Assembly: GCF_014204495.1 (NCBI RefSeq)
Contig: NZ_JACHLN010000002.1
Span: forward strand, 992,001-1,056,000
Length of the DNA stretch: 64,000 nt
Direction: 5' to 3'
DNA from: Sphingomonas kyeonggiensis
Lineage (GTDB): Bacteria > Pseudomonadota > Alphaproteobacteria > Sphingomonadales > Sphingomonadaceae
Both the position numbers and the translations under genes were made by a program. The notes under the pieces are model-generated. The model was not told where the DNA came from and searched no databases. It saw nothing but the letters and a program-made list of their open reading frames with translations. Numbering within the stretch: the first letter of the stretch is position 1; each line of letters opens with the position of its first letter. Below are positions 16,989 to 24,687 of this stretch, piece by piece.

Positions 16989-17012
16989 GGCCGATCCTTA
17001 AGGCTGCGCTGG

Positions 17013-17030
17013 CCCCGGCCTTCGCCGGGG
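17013..17030. repeat. Single REP-like palindrome
   Basis: CCCCGGCCTTCGCCGGGG, a palindromic arm of the same family as the paired elements at 17469-17545 and 23423-23535. It sits between the convergent clc gene and the small secreted-protein gene. Confidence 0.65.
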
Positions 17031-17040
17031 TAAGAGAGGG

Positions 17041-17388
17041 CTATTTCCGTTGGCCACTGCGCTTGGCCACCACATCATTCCGCAGCGCCTCACGCCGCGC
17101 GAACAGCTCCGCCTCTTCGGACGGGCTGAGCCCGCCAGCGGCAAACCGCTCCTCCAGCGTATCGACCTGATACGCCTCACGCCGCAGCTGCTTCGCCTCG
17201 CGCCGGGTAAGCTGGCCGCCGCTGCGCCCATCGCGGATATCGCTGCGGATCTTGGCGGTCTCGGCCGCGCTCCGGTCTCGGCTCATCGCGCCGCCCGAAG
17301 GCCCTTTCAGGCTCGGCCCGCCCCAGATCTGCGCGGAGGCAGGCGCGGCGAGCAGCAGCACGGGTGCAAGGATCAGATAGCGGCGCAT
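17041..17388 (-). CDS. Small secreted/periplasmic helical protein, unknown function
   Basis: 115 residues with a clear signal peptide (MRRYLILAPVLLLAAPASAQ, probable cut after residue 20). The mature part is charged and helix-rich: DGRSGGQLTRREAKQLRREA and LSPSEEAELFARREALRND. GGGAAAG lies just upstream of ATG 17388; a much longer in-frame upstream extension crosses a REP repeat and is not credible. No family recognised. The repeating GG-LT/LS-xxE pattern suggests two related helical hairpins. Confidence 0.65.
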   Translation of the reverse strand: MRRYLILAPVLLLAAPASAQIWGGPSLKGPSGGAMSRDRSAAETAKIRSDIRDGRSGGQLTRREAKQLRREAYQVDTLEERFAAGGLSPSEEAELFARREALRNDVVAKRSGQRK

Positions 17389-17468
17389 CACGACTTTCCC
17401 CAAAGCAGTGTCCAAACGGAAGCTCACCCCGACCGGTTGAACCTCTCCTGAATGTAGGTCGTACACTG

Positions 17469-17545
17469 TTCCCCGGCGAAAGCCGGGGCCCAGAGTCAAA
17501 AGCGGGCCGGCAGAGAAACCCTGGACCCCGGCTTTCGCCGGGGAA
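17469..17545. repeat. Paired REP element (77 bp, copy 1)
   Basis: Two inverted arms, TTCCCCGGCGAAAGCCGGGG at 17469-17488 and its complement at 17526-17545, flank a 37-nt centre containing GGGCCGGCAGAGA. A second copy of the same length and nearly the same centre lies at 40450-40526. Such paired arms can fold into a long cruciform or RNA hairpin and are typical of REP/BIME-like elements. Confidence 0.85.
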
Positions 17546-17557
17546 CTGCAAGAACGC

Positions 17558-17590
17558 AAAAGGGGCGCCCGATCGCTCGGACGCCCCTTT
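17558..17590 (-). terminator. Rho-independent terminator of sodB
   Basis: On the minus strand AAAGGGGCG, a mismatch, then CCGA pairs with TCGG and CGCCCCTTT, followed by a short T-run. It begins 22 nt after the sodB stop codon. Confidence 0.8.
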
Positions 17591-17611
17591 CTGAACGCTT
17601 GTCGCGAAAGA

Positions 17612-18235
17612 TCAGCTGTCCTGGTCAGCCCGGCCCACGCCGGCGCCGTCGAGGTTCTGCGACACGAAGTCCCAGTTGATGATGTTCGCGGTGATCGTCT
17701 CGAGATACTTCGGACGCAGGTTGCGATAGTCGATGTAATAGGCATGCTCCCACACGTCGATCGTGAGCAACGGCTTCATGCCCTCATAGACCACCGGCGT
17801 GTCGGCGTCGTGCAGCGAGGTGACCTTGAGCTGGTCGCCGTCGAGCACCAGCCAGCCCCAGCCGTTCGAGAAGTGCGCGGTCGATTCAGCGACCAGCTTC
17901 TTCACGAGCTCGTCGGTCGAACCGTACTGCGAAGCGATCAGCTCGGCGAGCTTGCCGCTCGGCGCGGTCTTCTCGCCGGTCAGGCCCTGCCAGAAGAAGC
18001 TGTGGTTCCAGATCTGGGCCGAGTTGTTGAACAGGCCCTTGTCGCCGGTTTCCTTGGCGTGCGCGATCACTTCGCTGAGCTTGCGGCCCTCGAGGCCCTT
18101 CTCGGCGATGAAGCCGTTGGTCTTGTCGACATAGGCCTTGTGATGCTTGCCGTGGTGAAACTCGAGCGTTTCGGCCGACATGTGCGGCGCCAGCGCGTCC
18201 TTGTCGAAGGGAAGCGGGGGAAGTTCGAAGGCCAT
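17612..18235 (-). CDS. sodB: Superoxide dismutase, iron type
   Basis: 207 residues; converts superoxide to peroxide and oxygen. Metal ligands are visible in FHHGKHHKAYV (His), NHSFFW (His) and DVWEHAYYIDYRN (Asp and His). The glutamine in NNSAQIWNHSFFW is characteristic of the Fe rather than Mn subclass. No signal peptide, so cytoplasmic. It has its own terminator downstream and a 250-bp upstream region separating it from pspF. Confidence 0.95.
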   Translation of the reverse strand: MAFELPPLPFDKDALAPHMSAETLEFHHGKHHKAYVDKTNGFIAEKGLEGRKLSEVIAHAKETGDKGLFNNSAQIWNHSFFWQGLTGEKTAPSGKLAELIASQYGSTDELVKKLVAESTAHFSNGWGWLVLDGDQLKVTSLHDADTPVVYEGMKPLLTIDVWEHAYYIDYRNLRPKYLETITANIINWDFVSQNLDGAGVGRADQDS

Positions 18236-18449
18236 TTGGTCTCTCCAGGTTCACCAGGGGGGTCACCCGGGCAACGAACCGCCGGGCGATGCGGTCCCTC
18301 CCCTAGCCCGCAAAATTCATCGCTGTCGCGGAAAAATCGTTGCGTCGCGCAAATGAAAATTTCGATCGGGCGCGATTGGCGGAATTACTATTGCAAACGC
18401 TAATCAATAGCCTGGAATTATTGGGCTTCTTCTCGCCATCGCTAAACAC

Positions 18450-18466
18450 CGTCATCCCGGCGAAAA
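18450..18466. repeat. Degenerate REP half-arm
   Basis: CGTCATCCCGGCGAAAA resembles the outer flank and left arm of the REP elements (compare 61664 and 63314) but lacks the matching right arm. It lies between the sodB promoter region and the pspF stop. Confidence 0.4.
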
Positions 18467-18486
18467 AGGAAATGGAGAGGCTGGGA

Positions 18487-19527
<1,041 letters not shown>

Positions 19528-19628
19528 GCCAAATCCTTGGTGTATTTTCCCAACACTTGGCAAGTTAAATCCGCCACCTGAATGCCTTATGAACGGCAAA
19601 AACGGCAGATTTCTACGGTTTTCTGAAA

Positions 19629-19646
19629 TTGGCACGCCGCCTGCAA
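19629..19646 (+). promoter_or_regulatory. Sigma-54 promoter of the psp operon
   Basis: TTGGCACGCCGCCTGCAA matches the -24/-12 consensus, with GG at 19631-19632 and GC at 19643-19644 separated by exactly 10 nt. Transcription should start near 19656, about 50 nt before the first small gene. PspF sites probably lie between 19545 and 19620; the near-palindrome ACTTGGCAAGT around 19553-19564 is one candidate but was not proven. Confidence 0.85.
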
Positions 19647-19706
19647 TGCATATGGCAAGCCCGCTGACGGGCCTGGATAAACACCAAGGTTCAGGGAAAC
19701 AGGAAC

Positions 19707-19814
19707 ATGAACGCCAACGCCGCCTACTACCGCAACGCCTTCTTCTCGGTGGCACTTTCGGTAGCCGCCAGCCTGATCATCATGGTCGGCACGGCCGGCC
19801 TGGTGACGGCCTGA
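19707..19814 (+). CDS. 35-residue single-helix membrane microprotein, first gene of the psp operon
   Basis: The frame runs from ATG 19707 to TGA 19812-19814, with AGGAA just upstream. The product begins MNANAAYYRNAFFSVALS and continues as one hydrophobic helix (about residues 12-34) ending GLVTA. It is the first coding sequence after the sigma-54 promoter and precedes pspA by 107 nt, so it should be induced with PspA. It is too short for standard gene callers. No family is recognised; a role in sensing membrane state or modulating PspA/B/C is inference. The hairpin at 19859-19888 separates it from pspA. Confidence 0.7.
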   Translation: MNANAAYYRNAFFSVALSVAASLIIMVGTAGLVTA

Positions 19815-19858
19815 GAACAGGGTCCCCCGCTCGCTTCCCCTCGCGAGCGGAAACCTGA

Positions 19859-19888
19859 CGGGAGGGGTCACCCCCTAGACCCCTCCCG
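19859..19888 (+). other. Strong stem-loop between the psp microprotein gene and pspA
   Basis: CGGGAGGGGTC at 19859-19869 and GACCCCTCCCG at 19878-19888 form a perfect 11-bp stem with an 8-nt loop. There is no T-run after it, so it is unlikely to be a simple terminator. It could stabilise the pspA end of the transcript, attenuate, or mark a processing site between the first cistron and the rest. Confidence 0.65.
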
Positions 19889-19921
19889 CCGGGAAACAGA
19901 ACACGAAGGAGTAACGACGAA

Positions 19922-20590
19922 ATGGGTATCTTCTCTCGAACCCGCGACATCATTGCCGCCAACGTCACCGACCTGCTCGACAAGGCGGAAGATCCCGCGA
20001 AGATGATCCGCATGATCATCCTCGAGATGGAGGAAACGCTGGTCGAGGTCCGCGCCTCCGCGGCCCGCACCATCGCGGACCAGAAGGAAATGCGCCGCCA
20101 CATCGCCAAGCTCGAAAAGCTCCAGGAGAGCTGGACCGAGAAGGCGGAGCTGGCGCTCTCCAAGGGCCGCGAGGACCTGGCCAAGGCCGCGCTCGTCGAA
20201 AAGCAGAAGGCCGCCGACATGTGCGACCAGCTGAACGAGGAGATTGCAGTGCTCGACGAAGCGCTCAAGGCTTCGGAAGAGGACATCAACAAGCTCCAGA
20301 CCAAGCTGCGCGAGGCCCGCGCCCGCCAGAACTCGATCGTCACGCGGCTGGAAAGCGCCAGCAACCGGGTGCGCCTGCGCGAGATCACCAACGGCTCGCG
20401 GGTGCAGGATGCCTTCTCGCGCTTCGATGTCCTCGAGCGCCGGGTGGACTTCGCCGAGGGTCGCGCGGAAGCAGCCGGCCTGGGCGCCGCGCCCAAGACG
20501 CTCGACGAGGAAATCGCCGAACTCCGCTCGTCGGAGAAGGTGGATGCCGAGCTCGAGGCCCTGAAGGCCCGCCTCAACAAGGGAGCCTAA
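19922..20590 (+). CDS. pspA: Phage shock protein A (ESCRT-III-like membrane repair protein)
   Basis: 222 residues, MGIFSRTRDIIAANVTDLLD start with the amphipathic N-terminal helix, then continuous helices rich in Glu/Lys/Arg typical of PspA/IM30: EDPAKMIRMIILEMEETLVEV, ALVEKQKAADMCDQLNEEI and the final LEALKARLNKGA. PspA inhibits PspF in unstressed cells and assembles on damaged inner membrane. It is the second coding sequence of the operon and is followed by pspB after 3 nt. Confidence 0.97.
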   Translation: MGIFSRTRDIIAANVTDLLDKAEDPAKMIRMIILEMEETLVEVRASAARTIADQKEMRRHIAKLEKLQESWTEKAELALSKGREDLAKAALVEKQKAADMCDQLNEEIAVLDEALKASEEDINKLQTKLREARARQNSIVTRLESASNRVRLREITNGSRVQDAFSRFDVLERRVDFAEGRAEAAGLGAAPKTLDEEIAELRSSEKVDAELEALKARLNKGA

Positions 20591-20593
20591 GCG

Positions 20594-20866
20594 ATGGAGG
20601 AAGTCTTCCTTCCGATCGTCATCGTCGGAATGCTCTTCATCGGGCTGCCCTGGGTGATCATGCACTATATCACCAAGTGGAAGCAGTCCGGGACGATCAC
20701 CAACGAGGACGAGAAGCTGCTCGACGAGCTGCACTATACTGCACGCCTGCTTGAAGAGCGCCTGCTCACCGTCGAGCGGATCATCGCCGCCGACAACCCC
20801 GATTTCCGCCCTGTCCGCGACGCCCGTCCGGAACAGAGCCCCTACGACATCTCGCGGAGGAACTGA
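20594..20866 (+). CDS. pspB: Phage shock membrane protein PspB
   Basis: 90 residues: membrane helix (about 5-24, EVFLPIVIVGMLFIGLPW), then a cytoplasmic helix with LLDELHYTARLLEERLLTVERIIAADNP, the classical PspB coiled-coil region. With PspC it relieves PspA inhibition of PspF. The RLLTVERIIA stretch is the version of the tail motif (VLERIVTD) found in five later genes of the operon. Spaced 3 nt after pspA and 2 nt before pspC. Confidence 0.92.
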   Translation: MEEVFLPIVIVGMLFIGLPWVIMHYITKWKQSGTITNEDEKLLDELHYTARLLEERLLTVERIIAADNPDFRPVRDARPEQSPYDISRRN

Positions 20867-20868
20867 TC

Positions 20869-21243
20869 ATGTCGAGCCGCACGAAATTCTACCTCGACAA
20901 GGCAAATGGCAAGTGGCTGGGCGTCTGCTCGGGGCTGGCCGACTACACCGGCATCGACGTCATCTGGCTTCGCCTCGGCATGGTGCTGGTCACCTTCAGC
21001 ACCTTCCCGATGGGCCTGATCGCCTACATGCTGATCGCCTGGCTGGCCCCGGCAAAGCCCTACGGGCTCTACCAGGGCCCTGAAGAAGCCAAGTTCTGGC
21101 AGGGTGTCCGCTCGAACCCGACGCGCTCGACCGCCGAGGTCCGCTCGAAGTTCCGCGACATCGATCGCCGCCTGGCCGACATCGAGATGTACTATACGAG
21201 CCGCAACACGCGCCTCGCCGACGAGATCGACAGCCTGCGCTAA
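20869..21243 (+). CDS. pspC: Phage shock protein PspC
   Basis: 124 residues with the PspC domain: RTKFYLDKANGKWLGVCSGL, ADYTGIDVIWLRLGMVL and two hydrophobic stretches (about 32-60), then a C-terminal helix ending RLADEIDSLR. PspC acts with PspB at the inner membrane as signal receiver. Its EIDSLR ending is identical to the end of the gene product at 21292, linking PspC to the array of small proteins that follows. Confidence 0.95.
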   Translation: MSSRTKFYLDKANGKWLGVCSGLADYTGIDVIWLRLGMVLVTFSTFPMGLIAYMLIAWLAPAKPYGLYQGPEEAKFWQGVRSNPTRSTAEVRSKFRDIDRRLADIEMYYTSRNTRLADEIDSLR

Positions 21244-21291
21244 GCAGGGCGGTCCCGGCACAAGAGGCCAGACTTAAGAGGGAAAACGGCA

Positions 21292-21582
21292 ATGCATGAA
21301 GGTGGTATGATCTTCGTCCTGCTGATTATCGCGATCTCCACCACGGGATGGCTGATCAACAACTGGATCCGCGCCCGTCACGGCTATCCGATGGAGAACG
21401 AGTTCAAGGGCTTGAGCCACAAGGCGGACCCCGCCGCGGAGCGCAAGATCGAACTCCTCTCCACCGAGAATGAGCGCCTGACCGGCCAGATCAGCCGGCT
21501 CGAAGAGCGGATCGCAGTGCTCGAGCGGATCGCCACCGATCCCGCCGAGCGGGTGGCCCGCGAAATCGACAGCCTGCGCTGA
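21292..21582 (+). CDS. PspB-like tail protein 1: membrane helix plus coiled coil
   Basis: 96 residues: an N-terminal membrane helix (about 5-22), WIRARHGYP just inside the membrane, a loop, and a coiled coil with LLSTENERLTGQISRLEERI followed by the shared tail AVLERIATD and EIDSLR. GAGGG lies upstream of the start, 48 nt after pspC. It looks like a duplicate of the array unit at 21594 (RARHGYP versus RIKHGYP). Unknown as a family to me; probably interacts with PspA/B/C through the coiled coil (inference). Confidence 0.8.
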   Translation: MHEGGMIFVLLIIAISTTGWLINNWIRARHGYPMENEFKGLSHKADPAAERKIELLSTENERLTGQISRLEERIAVLERIATDPAERVAREIDSLR

Positions 21583-21593
21583 GGAGTGACGAG

Positions 21594-21908
21594 ATGAGCT
21601 TTCCCTTCACCGCATTCGCCCCGGTCGCCATGGTCGTCGGTGTACTCGCAGTGGCCGGCTGGGTCTTCATCACCTGGCTCCGCATCAAGCATGGCTATCC
21701 GCTCGACGGGGCCTGGGGCCAGGCGGTCTATCCGAAGAATGACGACGCGGCGATGGAGCGGATCAAGCTCCTGAGCCAGGAGAACGCCCAGCTCCGTGCC
21801 GAACTGGGCTCGATCAAGGACCGACTCGCCAATGTCGAGCGGATCGTGACCGACAGCTCGCACATGCTCGATCGCGAGATCGAGAGCCTGCGCGGCCAGC
21901 GTAACTGA
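21594..21908 (+). CDS. PspB-like tail protein 2: membrane helix plus coiled coil
   Basis: 104 residues: membrane helix (about 8-28), WLRIKHGYPLDG, then KLLSQENAQLRAELGSIKDRL and the shared tail ANVERIVTD ... DREIESLR. Closest in the array to the preceding 96-residue protein, sharing HGYP, the LLSxEN start of the coiled coil and the EIxSLR end. Spaced 11 nt from its upstream neighbour, with GAGGAG before the start. Function inferred only from operon position. Confidence 0.8.
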   Translation: MSFPFTAFAPVAMVVGVLAVAGWVFITWLRIKHGYPLDGAWGQAVYPKNDDAAMERIKLLSQENAQLRAELGSIKDRLANVERIVTDSSHMLDREIESLRGQRN

Positions 21909-21920
21909 GGAGTTGAAGCG

Positions 21921-22190
21921 ATGATCAGTCCCCTGCTCATTCCGATCCTGGGTATCTCCTGCGGTCTGGTCGCCATCTTCGGCGGCGTGTTCCTCAAGCC
22001 CTGGTTCGCGCTTCAGCAGCGCAAGATGGAGCTGGAGGCGCAGATGGTCGCCGAAAAGGCCGCGCAATATGCCGCCCAGACCGAGAGGCTCGAACAGCGG
22101 GTCCGGGTTCTGGAACGGATCGTCACCGACAAGGGCGTCGATCTCGCCAACGAGATCGAACAGCTGCGGGATGCCCCCCCGCTGAACTGA
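21921..22190 (+). CDS. PspB-like tail protein 3: membrane helix plus coiled coil
   Basis: 89 residues: hydrophobic N terminus (about 3-27, including LIPILGISCGLVAIFGG), then an alanine/glutamate-rich helix (LEAQMVAEKAAQYAAQ) and the shared tail RVRVLERIVTD ... NEIEQLR. The HGYP motif is absent, and the helix directly continues from the membrane segment, so this unit is more PspB-like than units 1 and 2. Spaced 12 nt from the upstream gene. Confidence 0.8.
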   Translation: MISPLLIPILGISCGLVAIFGGVFLKPWFALQQRKMELEAQMVAEKAAQYAAQTERLEQRVRVLERIVTDKGVDLANEIEQLRDAPPLN

Positions 22191-22240
22191 AAGTTCCCAC
22201 GCGGCGCCGACAAGGCCCGCCAGTAAGAGGAAAGTCCGAA

Positions 22241-22366
22241 ATGATTGCCATCGTGATGCTCGCAGTGCTGACGGCACTGTGCGGGGGCGGTATTGTCCTC
22301 GCCGAAATGCGGGACCGCCCTGTTCGCCGCGCCGCGCGGCTGGCCAAGGCCAACCAGCAGAACTGA
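22241..22366 (+). CDS. 41-residue membrane microprotein inside the psp array
   Basis: ATG 22241 to TGA 22364-22366, with AGAGGAAAG upstream at good spacing. The product is one hydrophobic helix (MIAIVMLAVLTALCGGGIVL) and a short strongly basic tail (RDRPVRRAARLAKANQQN). It has no coiled coil, unlike its neighbours, and lies 50 nt after unit 3 and 31 nt before unit 4. Its position and ribosome-binding site support a real gene that routine callers would miss. Confidence 0.65.
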   Translation: MIAIVMLAVLTALCGGGIVLAEMRDRPVRRAARLAKANQQN

Positions 22367-22397
22367 TCGATCAAAGCGCGTTTGAAGGAGTAGTGGA

Positions 22398-22670
22398 ATG
22401 AACCCGTTCGAGATGGTTGTCGCGATTATCGTGATCGTCACGATCGGCAGCGTGCTCAAGGCGCGCTACGGCATCCACAAGGACAAGGACGGCAACGAGG
22501 TCTATCGCGGCAATACTGCCGACGCGGCCTCCGTCGCCGAGAATGCCCGGCTCCGCGACGAGGTCCGTGCGCTCAAGGAGCGCGTCCAGGTCCTCGAGCG
22601 CGTGGTTACCGACACCGAAGGCAGCGTCCGTCTCGACCGCGAGATCGAATCGCTGCGCGACAAGAACTGA
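22398..22670 (+). CDS. PspB-like tail protein 4: membrane helix plus coiled coil
   Basis: 90 residues: membrane helix (about 4-20, FEMVVAIIVIVTIGSVL), KARYGIHKDKDGNEVYRG loop, then a coiled coil SVAENARLRDEVRALKERV and the shared tail QVLERVVTD ... DREIESLRDKN. The KARYG segment corresponds to RARHGYP of unit 1. Preceded by GAAGGAG. Same operon, probably co-induced with PspA. Confidence 0.8.
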   Translation: MNPFEMVVAIIVIVTIGSVLKARYGIHKDKDGNEVYRGNTADAASVAENARLRDEVRALKERVQVLERVVTDTEGSVRLDREIESLRDKN

Positions 22671-22693
22671 CGTCAGACCAAGGGAGGCATGAC

Positions 22694-22939
22694 GTGACCC
22701 AAGATCCGACACTGTACCTCACCCTCGCCGTCTCCGGTCTCGCCGGGATCGCCATGATCACCACCGCCGGGCTCTCGGGCTGGCGCGGCTGGCTGGCCCT
22801 GAAGCGCCAGGAACTCGATGCCCATCACGGCCCCGAAGTGGCAGCGGCCATGCCCACCGCCGCCTCGCGGATCGAGATCGCCGATCTCAAGGAGCGCATC
22901 CGCAAGCTCGAAGCCATCGCCGCCGGCGTGGACCTCTGA
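22694..22939 (+). CDS. PspB-like tail protein 5: last gene of the psp operon
   Basis: 81 residues from GTG 22694: membrane helix (about 8-28), WRGWLALKRQELDAH, and a short coiled coil IEIADLKERIRKLEAIAAG. The shared tail is truncated: LEAIAAG replaces LERIVTD and the EIxxLR end is missing. GGGAGG lies about 6 nt upstream of the GTG. A perfect hairpin (22949-22971) follows the stop, marking the end of the operon. Confidence 0.75.
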   Translation: MTQDPTLYLTLAVSGLAGIAMITTAGLSGWRGWLALKRQELDAHHGPEVAAAMPTAASRIEIADLKERIRKLEAIAAGVDL

Positions 22940-22948
22940 CTTGCTCAG

Positions 22949-22971
22949 GCCCCTCCCCGGCGGGGAGGGGC
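22949..22971 (+). terminator. Hairpin at the end of the psp operon
   Basis: GCCCCTCCCC and GGGGAGGGGC form a perfect 10-bp stem with a 3-nt loop, 10 nt after the last psp stop. No T-run follows, so it may be a rho-assisted terminator or a 3-prime stabilising stem. Confidence 0.6.
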
Positions 22972-23006
22972 TAGGCGAGCGGCGCAGGAGCGCTATAGCG
23001 CCCTGC

Positions 23007-23417
23007 ATGACCAGCCTCGCCGACCTGCAGGACGAATATGCGTTCCTCGAAGCCGATGACCGCTACCGCCTGTTGATCGATCTGGGCCGCGGGCTCGAGG
23101 AGATGCCCGAAGCGCTCAAGACCGATGCTACCCTGGTCCGCGGCTGCTCGGCCTCGGTATGGGTCTACCCCACGAGGCGAGAAGACGGCTCGCTCCACTT
23201 TCTCGCCGATTCCAACGCGGCGATCACCAAGGGCATCATCGCGCTGGTGCTGCTCACGGTGCAGGACAAGGCCCCCGCCGAGATCCTGGCCAGCGACATC
23301 GAAGGCGCCCTCGCCCCGTTCGACCTGAAGAACCAGCTCAGCTCGAACCGTACTCAGGGCATCCCCAACATGATCGCCCTCGTTCGCGAGACGGCGCAGC
23401 GTTACGTAGCCGGCTGA
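23007..23417 (+). CDS. sufE: SufE-family sulfur acceptor
   Basis: 136 residues; accepts sulfur from a cysteine desulfurase during Fe-S cluster assembly. The active cysteine is Cys47 in LVRGCSASVWV, and the family end SSNRTQGIPNMIALVRETA is present. ATG 23007 follows the palindrome GCGCTATAGCGC (22990-23001), whose TATAGC could be a -10 element only a few bases from the start codon, giving a very short leader (inference). Cysteine desulfurase genes lie far away at 48022-50186. Confidence 0.92.
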   Translation: MTSLADLQDEYAFLEADDRYRLLIDLGRGLEEMPEALKTDATLVRGCSASVWVYPTRREDGSLHFLADSNAAITKGIIALVLLTVQDKAPAEILASDIEGALAPFDLKNQLSSNRTQGIPNMIALVRETAQRYVAG

Positions 23418-23422
23418 GGCCC

Positions 23423-23535
23423 CTTTTCTTTCCCCGGCGAAGGCCGGGACCCAGACCAAGCAGTGCGCGGCGAAGACACGCCAAGGCGCGTGACTTTCAA
23501 GTGCTGGACCCCGGCCTTCGCCGGGGAAAGAAAAG
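23423..23535. repeat. Paired REP element (113 bp)
   Basis: CTTTTCTTTCCCCGGCGA at the left and its near-complement ending GGGGAAAGAAAAG at the right enclose a centre with GCGCGGCGAAGACACGCC. Same arm family as 17469-17545 but with a longer symmetric flank. It lies just downstream of sufE and may help end its transcription. Confidence 0.8.
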
Positions 23536-23777
23536 CTCGATACCGCGCCCTCACCCCTGCCCTTGCAATGTAGGATTTCGCCTGCTGGGCTCACGCAGCC
23601 GGTCGCTTGGCCAGCCGCTCTTTGACCCTGTCGGAAAATAGGATCACGCACGCGCAATCATGTTGCGAGATGCGCGGCATTCCCGAGAAATTAGGGAAAA
23701 TAGGCTCGCCCGAAACCCGCTCTTGGCCTGTACTTTGTGTACTTCCGCGAGTCGCCATCCCATCGATGTAGGAAGCC
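23536..23777. other. Intergenic stretch without a supported gene
   Basis: Together with the REP element this 240-bp region completes a 360-bp gap between the convergent sufE and ferredoxin genes. The string GGAAAATAGG occurs twice (near 23633 and 23695). Short open frames here lack ribosome-binding sites. I see no RNA gene or promoter I can support. Confidence 0.4.
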
Positions 23778-24086
23778 TCAGCCGCGCCCGAGCCCCAGCT
23801 CTTCGGCTACGCCGTCGAGATCGGCGCCCTTGGGCACCAGCAGCCATTCGCCCGGTCCGCCGGCATCGATCACCGTTACCGCACCGCGCGGGCAGACGCC
23901 CATGCATTTCACCTCGACGATCCCCGCCTCGGCCTTGCGCCCCTTCTTCAGGCCGAGATGCTTGCGCAATGCCTTGGCAAGCGATTGCTTGCCCTTCGGC
24001 CCGAAGCCGCCGTCCAGCTTCTTCGAGCATTTGGTGCAGACCAGGACGGTATGTTCCCAGTTGGAATGGACGCGAAGCTTGCTCAA
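23778..24086 (-). CDS. Thioredoxin-like [2Fe-2S] ferredoxin
   Basis: 102 residues with four cysteines in the arrangement of the thioredoxin-like 2Fe-2S family: CTKC (Cys17, Cys20) and CMGVCPRGAV (Cys61, Cys65). It is a probable small electron carrier. Its start overlaps the stop of the upstream J-domain gene by 4 nt, so the two are translationally coupled. The basic central region (KALRKHLGLKKGRKAE) is typical of the family. Confidence 0.85.
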   Translation of the reverse strand: MSKLRVHSNWEHTVLVCTKCSKKLDGGFGPKGKQSLAKALRKHLGLKKGRKAEAGIVEVKCMGVCPRGAVTVIDAGGPGEWLLVPKGADLDGVAEELGLGRG

Positions 24087-24619
24087 TCGCCCTTCCAGGT
24101 GCGCCGCTCCTCGGCGGCCTTGAGCACGTCGTACGCCGCCTGGATCGCCTGGAAGCGCTTGGCGGCCTCGGCATCCCCGGGCTTCACATCGGGATGATTG
24201 ACCTTGGCGAGCCGGCGCCAGGCGAGGCGCACCGCCTCGAAATCACTATCGACCTCGAGCTCGAGCACTTCCAGGGCGCGGATCTCGTCGCGCGAACGGC
24301 TGCCGTCGCCGGGGCCGGCCCAGCCGTTGTACTTCGCCTCGGCAAAGCCCGAGGCATCGCGGCGCTCATCGGCTTCGCGCTTGGCGGCTTCCTCGGCGGT
24401 AAGGCCCGCGAAATAGTCCCAGTTGCGGTTGTACTCGGCAGCGTGCGTCTCGCAGAAATACCAGCGCTCGCGGCTGTTCGGCGATTTGGGCGCGGGCCGG
24501 TCACCCGGCTGGTCGCAGCCATGGCGATCGCACATCCGCACCTGCACGGCCTCACGCTCGGCGCCATAGGCGCGCCAGCGCGGAAAGCCCCAGTCGGAAG
24601 AACGTGTCGATCGTGCCAT
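24083..24619 (-). CDS. J-domain protein with N-terminal Cys/His region
   Basis: 178 residues. The N-terminal part has Cys30, Cys35, Cys56 and His59 in a spacing that could bind a metal. The C-terminal part is a J domain (about 122-172) with the essential HPD at 142-144 in LAKVNHPDVKPGD. A C-terminal J domain with a possible zinc-binding N terminus is unlike DnaJ and suggests a specialised DnaK partner. It is coupled to the downstream 2Fe-2S ferredoxin gene. Confidence 0.85.
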   Translation of the reverse strand: MARSTRSSDWGFPRWRAYGAEREAVQVRMCDRHGCDQPGDRPAPKSPNSRERWYFCETHAAEYNRNWDYFAGLTAEEAAKREADERRDASGFAEAKYNGWAGPGDGSRSRDEIRALEVLELEVDSDFEAVRLAWRRLAKVNHPDVKPGDAEAAKRFQAIQAAYDVLKAAEERRTWKGD

Positions 24620-24687
24620 CCCGCCCAGATAGACACTCGGCCCGCAGGCGCAAGCGGGTGCGCGCCTGGCGCCGTCCCGTAAAATGA

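Noticed and set aside
19629..22971. Prophage remnant suggested by phage-shock genes
   Set aside because: Psp is a host stress response; no integrase, capsid or att repeats were seen.
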